Shown: piece after piece, positions 16,588 through 21,269 of the stretch | Position numbering within the stretch: the stretch's first letter is position 1 | How the letters are laid out: each line of letters starts with the position of its first letter | Assembly: GCA_964610885.1 (NCBI GenBank) | Contig: CAZSWR010000067.1 | Span: 1 to 21,269 of the forward strand | Reading direction: 5' to 3' | From: CAZSWR01 sp964610885 | GTDB lineage: Bacteria > Bacteroidota > Ignavibacteria > Kapaibacteriales > UBA2268 | Length of the DNA stretch: 21,269 nucleotides | The notes under the pieces: generated by a model | The model's database searches: none | The model's input: the letters and a program-made list of their open reading frames with translations, nothing else | Told to the model about the DNA's origin: nothing | Translations under genes and position numbers: made by a program

Positions 16588-16758
16588 ACATTGTTTTTCA
16601 CAATAATCAAACGAATCAGATTAATCACAGTTCAGACAATCATCACATCAGCTAATCCCCAAATCAACTAATCTCTTTGGGGCACCGCAATTACTAAAGG
16701 AAAGATGAAGAAAATCATTTTTCGTTATATGATAATTAATTATATTGCGAATGGTAGG

Positions 16759-16782
16759 CGGCCAAACTTTATTCATTGGCCG
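16759..16782. promoter_or_regulatory. Inverted repeat before the propeller gene
   Basis: CGGCCAA (16759-16765) and TTGGCCG (16776-16782) flank a 10-nt spacer. They lie just upstream of the promoter-like TATAGTTTTTG (16788-16798). It could be an operator or another small repeat. Confidence 0.3.
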
Positions 16783-16860
16783 GATGGTATAGTTTTTGCT
16801 TAGTCAAAAACGCATAGTAGAGTGCAAAAGATAAAGAAGAAATTTGCAAAAGAGGGGAAA

Positions 16861-19800
16861 TTGAAAACATATTTTAATAAATCACTTGCCATAGCATTGT
16901 TTGCGATTCTGTGCCAAGCGGCTTCGCTAATGGCTGCGGAAACTGTATTCACGAAACCGAAGTATATCGTTCCGTGTGGAAATAACATATACAGGTCCTT
17001 CGGCGCGAACGAAGCAACTGTTTTCAATTCCAATTCCATCCAAACGAACTATTTCAAGTTGCAAGACCAGGACGGCGCAATGCTCTCGACGGGAGCCATC
17101 GCCGAGCTTCGTTTCGCAAATTCATCAAGCAGCGTAAGAATCATTCCTGAAAACTTATCAAAGTCAAAATTCAGTAGAATCGATGCCTCCGGCGAGGAGC
17201 AATTGCCCTCGTACACGGGGCTTCGGTATTCCGGGATTTATCCATCTGTCGATTTGCTTGCCAGCTATGATCAGGGCCGCTTGCGCTATTCGTTTGTTCT
17301 GACGGCCGGAGCCGACCCTCGCCAGATTTCAATCGAATTTGGCGGAGCGCGTTCCGTGGCCACCAACGCGGATGGGAGCCTTGTGGCGGACTATGGCAAC
17401 GTGGCGCTCGAGCATCGCGGGCTGCGTGCTTACCAAGAAATCAATGGCAAAGAGCTGCCGGTGCGGTGCGCCTTCGCTATTGGCAATGGAAAATCTGTTT
17501 CGTTCGCCCTTGGCGATTATGACAAAAACTATCCTCTCGTGATCGATCCAGTGGTCTATGCGTCGTATATCGGCGGCGTGGCGGACGACAAAGTTGTTTC
17601 CATGAAAAGGCTGCCCGACGGGAATATACTCGCCATCGGTTCGACTATGTCTGCAGGCTTCGGGACCACTCTTGGCGCGTATTCCCGAGTGCTGGCGGGC
17701 GAAACCGATATTTTCGTATCTAAAATCAATCCTTCCACCGGCCAGCTCGTGTTTTCGACCTTGGTGGGCGGTTCTTCGACTGATTTGCCCCGCGCAATGG
17801 AAGTCGATGTTTCCGGGAATATCTATATCTGCGGATACACATCGTCAACGAATTTCCCCGTAACGGCGGGCGCATACCAAACGGCATCGAGCGGGAATTT
17901 CGATGTGTTTGTGTTGAAAATGAATTCGAATGGGTCCTCGCTTTTGGCATCGACACTGCTCGGAAGCACGGCCACGGATATTGCCACGTGCATCGCAATC
18001 GGAAGCGACGGCTCGGTCGTCGTCGGAGGCCAGACTTCGTCGGCGAATTTCCCAACCACGGCCGGCGCGTACGACCGCAGTTTTAATGGCATGGGCGACG
18101 ACGATGACGCATTTTTAACTAAGCTGAACAGCAATCTTTCGCAGTTAGTATATTCCACTTTCCTCGGCAGTTCGTCTCGGGAGAAAATCAATTGTTTGGC
18201 CCTCGATTCGGATGGCAAACCAGTAGTGTCCGGCTTCACGTATTCGGCTCTGTTCCCAGTTACGGCCGGGGCGTTTCAGTCCACTTTTGGTGGTGGCCTA
18301 TCCGATGTTTTCGTAACGAAATTCAATTCCAATGCCTCGAGCTTAGAATTCTCCACCTTACTCGGCGGCGGAATGTCTGAAGAGGCTTCGGCAATTGTGC
18401 TCGACGCATCGAATAATATATATATCACCGGATACACATGGTCCACAAACTATCCGGTATCGGCTAATGCTTTCCGTGGTTCGTCGAACGGAAGTTGTGA
18501 CGCATTCCTTACGAAGCTAAGCCCGGACGGCACTACTCTTTTGGCGTCTTCGTATTTCGGCGGCTCGGGCGTGGATCGCGGCCTGTCAATCGCTTTGGAC
18601 GCTCGCGGGAACATAGTCTGCGGTGGGCTAACGCAATCGACAGACCTGCCGACAGATGCTTCGTCGTTCTATCCGGCCGCGTTCGGCGACAATGATGTTT
18701 TCATCGCGAGGCTGAACCCGTCTGCATCGCAACTAATTTATTCGACATATTTCGGTAGCACCGGTTCGGATGTCCTTTCGTTCATGGAATCCGACACAAC
18801 CAATATTGTATATTTCGGCGGATATACCGATTCCGGATCTTTGCCCGCCAGCTCAGGCGCTTTGCAACTGTATGCCGGCGGTGGCGATGGATTCGTGGGT
18901 ATGTTCCGATTCAACACATTAATGATCGACTTCATGTCTGATTCGGCCATTGCAGGCCGCTCGTTCCCCATCCAATTCACTGCCGAGGGCGGATTCGCTC
19001 AGGAGAATCAATTCCAGATACTGCTTTCCGATGCGGATGGCAGCTTCGCAAGCCCCACGGTGTTGGCCACTGTGGTGGGCGGCGATGGAGTGTACTCGCT
19101 GGATGTGCTGCTGCCGGACACCGTGCAATTCTCGACAAAATATAAGGTGATGGTCAGGGCAAACATGCCTTTGGTAACCAAATCAGATAATATCAAAGGG
19201 CTTACAATTCTCCATCGATTCAGTTTGGTGGCAAATAGCATCACTCCCACCGAATTCGGTAGCATCGAACTGGGCGATTACAATAATGATGGGCTACTGG
19301 ATATTTTGATCACCGGCCAGACGGCAAACGGCCCAATTACCGAATTGTACAGGACCAATCCAGATATGACTTTCACAAAGCTGAACGTACCCTTCGTGGG
19401 CGTCAGCTATGGCACGGCAATCTGGGGCGACGCGGACAATGATGGGCTTTTGGACATATTCGTTGCCGGTTCCACCGGGAACGGCGAGGTGGCCCGTTTA
19501 TATAAAAACATGGGCAACGACACTTTCGAACCGGTTTTCGAATTCTCGCCCGCCAGGAAGTGCTCCGCTGCGTTTGGCGATTACGACAACGACGGCCTGA
19601 TCGACCTGGTTTACAACGGAACTGCCGGCACTCCCGGGCAGAACCTGATCCGCCTGTATCGGAACAATGGCGATATGACGTTTACGGCGGTGAATGCCGG
19701 ATTGCCTTCGTCCACCGCGGGGACTATCAGTTTCTGCGATTACAATTCGGACGGGCTTCGCGATATATTCGTGAATGGCATGAACAGCGTCGTCCGGTAC

Positions 19801-21093
19801 TCGCGTTTATATAAAAATAATGGCAATGGAACCTTTACGAACCAATCGAGCGCAGGAATAGCAGGATGCTACAACAGTTCGGCGGCGTGGTTCGATGCGG
19901 ACGGAGACGGGGACGAAGATTTGTTGCTCTCCGGCTACGACAATTTCTCGCGATGGACTCGCCTGTACCGCAATGCTTCGGGAACCTTTGCCGATGCTGG
20001 TCTATCGATTCCGCAGGTCAGTTCGGGCGCGCTTAGGGCAATCGATTTCAATTCAGACGGCAGGAGGGACATGCTCGTAACCGGTTCCGATGGCGCCAAC
20101 ACAATTGCTTTGGTGTACGCAGGCAATCCGGACGGTAGCTTCGCCATTTTGGACGATTCCGAGCTTGCTCCATTGGCCAACGGCGCTTGGGCCACAGGAG
20201 ACCTGAATGCAGATGGCAAACCGGAAATCATTTCCACTGGTTTCATCAATGCAGAAACAAAAACTATTATATATAGGAACAACGATACAAATAAAGTTGT
20301 TTTGCCTGCCGCACCCGATGGCTTGGCATTCGCCAAGGGGAATTCCGGTTTGGTACTGAAATGGAACCGAACGGCCGCGACCGGCTCGACGTATTCAGTC
20401 CGCGTGGGCACCACTCCAGGCGGCAGGGATATCCTGAATTCTTATATTTCGCCAAACGGCCGGAATCAATTGGGCACGATGGGCAATATGCGCATGGCGG
20501 ACAGCCTCGTGCTGAAGAATATCGGAATGGGCGTTTACTATTGGAGCGTAACAGCGATTAGCGCTGCGGGCATTGCCGGACCGGAATCCGAAGAGATGCA
20601 AATCGCGCTCGTGGACACTCAGCTGGTTGCCCTCGAAGTTGGTTGGAATGAAATTTCGCTCTTTGTGAACGTCGATACTCTGAACATTTACAGATTTTTC
20701 GCTGAGCATCCGGCAGTGGCGATGGTTTACGAAGGCCGGACGTTGAAATACGAACGAGGCAATTCAGTGGACGATCAATCCGTATGGGATCCAAATTCGG
20801 GCTACATCGTCTATTCGGACGCTCCTTGCCAATTGGCATTCGTGGGCAATAAGTTCGATTTGTGGCCGAGGGTTTTCCCTGTCCGTGCGGGCTGGAATCT
20901 GTTGCCTCAATTCGCATCGTATCCGAAATTGTGTTCCGAAGTCGTGTTCAACGCGAAGGTGCCGTTTGCCATCAAGGACGCCGAAGGGCATGTGTATTGC
21001 CCCTTTCTTGGTTTGAATGGCTTGCAAGTGCTCACGCCCGGGAAGGCGTATTGGTATTGGTTCGATTCGGCGGGTACTTTCTCTGTCGAATAG
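16861..21093 (+). CDS. Secreted protein with SBBP-type and FG-GAP/VCBS-type propellers
   Basis: No enzymatic role is recognised; propellers of these kinds usually mediate binding at the cell surface. The 1410-aa protein has a signal peptide (1 to about 27, LAIALFAILCQAASLMAA). An N-terminal domain like those that precede SBBP repeats (about 30-232) ends in PLVIDPVVYASYIGG. Seven SBBP repeats (233-684) follow, then an Ig-like linker (about 685-798), seven FG-GAP/VCBS repeats (about 799-1141) with DxDxDGxxD-type calcium loops, a fibronectin-III-like domain (about 1143-1252), and a C-terminal part (1253-1410) with two GWN motifs (VGWNEISLFV and RAGWNLLPQF). No typical T9SS sorting domain is present. 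No in-frame ATG exists after the stop at 16801. The TTG at 16861 has GAGG (16852-16855) 5 nt upstream and gives a normal signal peptide; the GTG at 16822 would add 13 charged residues without a visible RBS. It is probably transcribed alone. Confidence 0.88.
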   Translation: MKTYFNKSLAIALFAILCQAASLMAAETVFTKPKYIVPCGNNIYRSFGANEATVFNSNSIQTNYFKLQDQDGAMLSTGAIAELRFANSSSSVRIIPENLSKSKFSRIDASGEEQLPSYTGLRYSGIYPSVDLLASYDQGRLRYSFVLTAGADPRQISIEFGGARSVATNADGSLVADYGNVALEHRGLRAYQEINGKELPVRCAFAIGNGKSVSFALGDYDKNYPLVIDPVVYASYIGGVADDKVVSMKRLPDGNILAIGSTMSAGFGTTLGAYSRVLAGETDIFVSKINPSTGQLVFSTLVGGSSTDLPRAMEVDVSGNIYICGYTSSTNFPVTAGAYQTASSGNFDVFVLKMNSNGSSLLASTLLGSTATDIATCIAIGSDGSVVVGGQTSSANFPTTAGAYDRSFNGMGDDDDAFLTKLNSNLSQLVYSTFLGSSSREKINCLALDSDGKPVVSGFTYSALFPVTAGAFQSTFGGGLSDVFVTKFNSNASSLEFSTLLGGGMSEEASAIVLDASNNIYITGYTWSTNYPVSANAFRGSSNGSCDAFLTKLSPDGTTLLASSYFGGSGVDRGLSIALDARGNIVCGGLTQSTDLPTDASSFYPAAFGDNDVFIARLNPSASQLIYSTYFGSTGSDVLSFMESDTTNIVYFGGYTDSGSLPASSGALQLYAGGGDGFVGMFRFNTLMIDFMSDSAIAGRSFPIQFTAEGGFAQENQFQILLSDADGSFASPTVLATVVGGDGVYSLDVLLPDTVQFSTKYKVMVRANMPLVTKSDNIKGLTILHRFSLVANSITPTEFGSIELGDYNNDGLLDILITGQTANGPITELYRTNPDMTFTKLNVPFVGVSYGTAIWGDADNDGLLDIFVAGSTGNGEVARLYKNMGNDTFEPVFEFSPARKCSAAFGDYDNDGLIDLVYNGTAGTPGQNLIRLYRNNGDMTFTAVNAGLPSSTAGTISFCDYNSDGLRDIFVNGMNSVVRYSRLYKNNGNGTFTNQSSAGIAGCYNSSAAWFDADGDGDEDLLLSGYDNFSRWTRLYRNASGTFADAGLSIPQVSSGALRAIDFNSDGRRDMLVTGSDGANTIALVYAGNPDGSFAILDDSELAPLANGAWATGDLNADGKPEIISTGFINAETKTIIYRNNDTNKVVLPAAPDGLAFAKGNSGLVLKWNRTAATGSTYSVRVGTTPGGRDILNSYISPNGRNQLGTMGNMRMADSLVLKNIGMGVYYWSVTAISAAGIAGPESEEMQIALVDTQLVALEVGWNEISLFVNVDTLNIYRFFAEHPAVAMVYEGRTLKYERGNSVDDQSVWDPNSGYIVYSDAPCQLAFVGNKFDLWPRVFPVRAGWNLLPQFASYPKLCSEVVFNAKVPFAIKDAEGHVYCPFLGLNGLQVLTPGKAYWYWFDSAGTFSVE
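17557..18912 (+). repeat. Seven tandem SBBP-type (beta-propeller) repeats
   Basis: Each unit of 59-68 codons follows the pattern YSTxxGG, D, xDxxGNIYxxGxT, FPxTxGAF, GxxDxFxxKxN. Examples are SGNIYICGYTSSTNFPVTAG in the second and SNNIYITGYTWSTNYPVSAN in the fifth. Seven units fit a closed seven-bladed propeller. The first and last are the most diverged. Confidence 0.8.
19255..20286 (+). repeat. Seven tandem FG-GAP/VCBS-type repeats
   Basis: Seven calcium-loop motifs in order: GDYNNDGLLDILITG, GDADNDGLLDIFVAG, GDYDNDGLIDLVYNG, CDYNSDGLRDIFVNG, FDADGDGDEDLLLSG, IDFNSDGRRDMLVTG, GDLNADGKPEIISTG. They lie 44-52 codons apart. This is the arrangement of an integrin-alpha-like seven-bladed propeller. 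Confidence 0.85.
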
Positions 21094-21269
21094 GATCGAC
21101 GAACAGAAAGAAAAATTTAAAGATATTAATTGAAGTAAATTGTTTATATTAATAAAAGTGTGGAAATGCACGGCTGATGTTTAATTATTAGAGTAACAAA
21201 AGTTTTAAGAAAGAAGAAAAAAAAACTTGCAATCTTGGTTACTAATGATTAATTTAATTATATAGACAG
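21094..21269 (+). promoter_or_regulatory. AT-rich tail with a weak promoter candidate for a gene beyond the window
   Basis: After the propeller gene stop the sequence is strongly AT-rich with no hairpin terminator. TTG (21227-21229), 20 nt, then TAATTTAA (21250-21257) fits the Bacteroidota spacing but mismatches the -7 consensus at two bases. An A-rich tract (21210-21225) lies just upstream. Confidence 0.25.

Larger units (their letters stand above)
16384..16860. other. Repeat-rich intergenic region
   Basis: This 477-bp gap to the propeller gene start is packed with hairpins at 16472-16504, 16535-16554, 16566-16582, 16657-16682 and 16759-16782. Short open frames on both strands here are translations of the repeats and are not supported as genes. 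The downstream gene has no clear consensus promoter; the best candidate is a TATAGTTTTTG run at 16788-16798. Confidence 0.65.

Noticed and set aside
16335..16655. Small open frames on both strands (69 and 97 codons) in the gap after the G8-like gene
   Set aside because: They are translations of the palindromic repeats at 16472-16582; neither has a convincing RBS or domain.

Overview
The window (21,269 bp) reads as chromosome of a Gram-negative bacterium in the Bacteroidota/Chlorobiota part of the FCB group, most like the Ignavibacteria/Kapabacteria lineages. Grounds: a PorV/PorQ-type (UPF0164) outer-membrane protein, a TonB-dependent receptor with an N-terminal carboxypeptidase-regulatory domain, several large secreted proteins with type IX secretion (T9SS) C-terminal sorting domains, and a promoter of the Bacteroidota type (TTG-N21-TATATTTG) before one gene. 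The lineage is inferred from protein style only; no rRNA or other marker gene is present. I see no phage, insertion sequence, CRISPR array, tRNA or rRNA gene.

Region 1 (9-9116, + strand) is a tight three-gene cluster: a TonB-dependent receptor (1062 aa), a giant T9SS-type surface protein (1598 aa, 40 bp downstream) and a PorV-like outer-membrane protein (349 aa, about 30 bp further on). The likely logic is a receptor, a large surface-attached partner and a dedicated secretion shuttle expressed together. No SusD-type lipoprotein is present. A strong bidirectional hairpin terminator at 9135-9180 closes the cluster.

Region 2 (9240-11957, - strand) holds two co-oriented genes 81 bp apart, both unusual fusions. 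The first-transcribed encodes a divergent cation-diffusion-facilitator (CDF) membrane protein fused to a C-terminal GNAT acetyltransferase-like domain. The second encodes two adenylate kinase domains in tandem; the N-terminal one keeps the catalytic residues and the C-terminal one has lost most of them. In the CDF-GNAT protein both the metal site and the acetyl-CoA loop are degenerate.

Region 3 (11958-21269, + strand) carries three secreted-protein genes separated by gaps full of small palindromic repeats: a subtilisin-family (S8) protease with a T9SS sorting domain, a 208-aa protein made of two G8-like repeats, and a 1410-aa protein with seven SBBP-type repeats followed by seven FG-GAP/VCBS-type repeats, i.e. 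probably two seven-bladed propellers in one chain. The gaps (11958-12534, 15400-15756, 16384-16860) contain REP-like hairpins, including a 118-bp inverted pair resembling a REPIN/MITE and a third related copy 3.3 kb away.

The most unusual items are the tandem adenylate kinase with a pseudo-kinase half, the CDF-GNAT fusion beside it, and the receptor/T9SS cargo/PorV trio.
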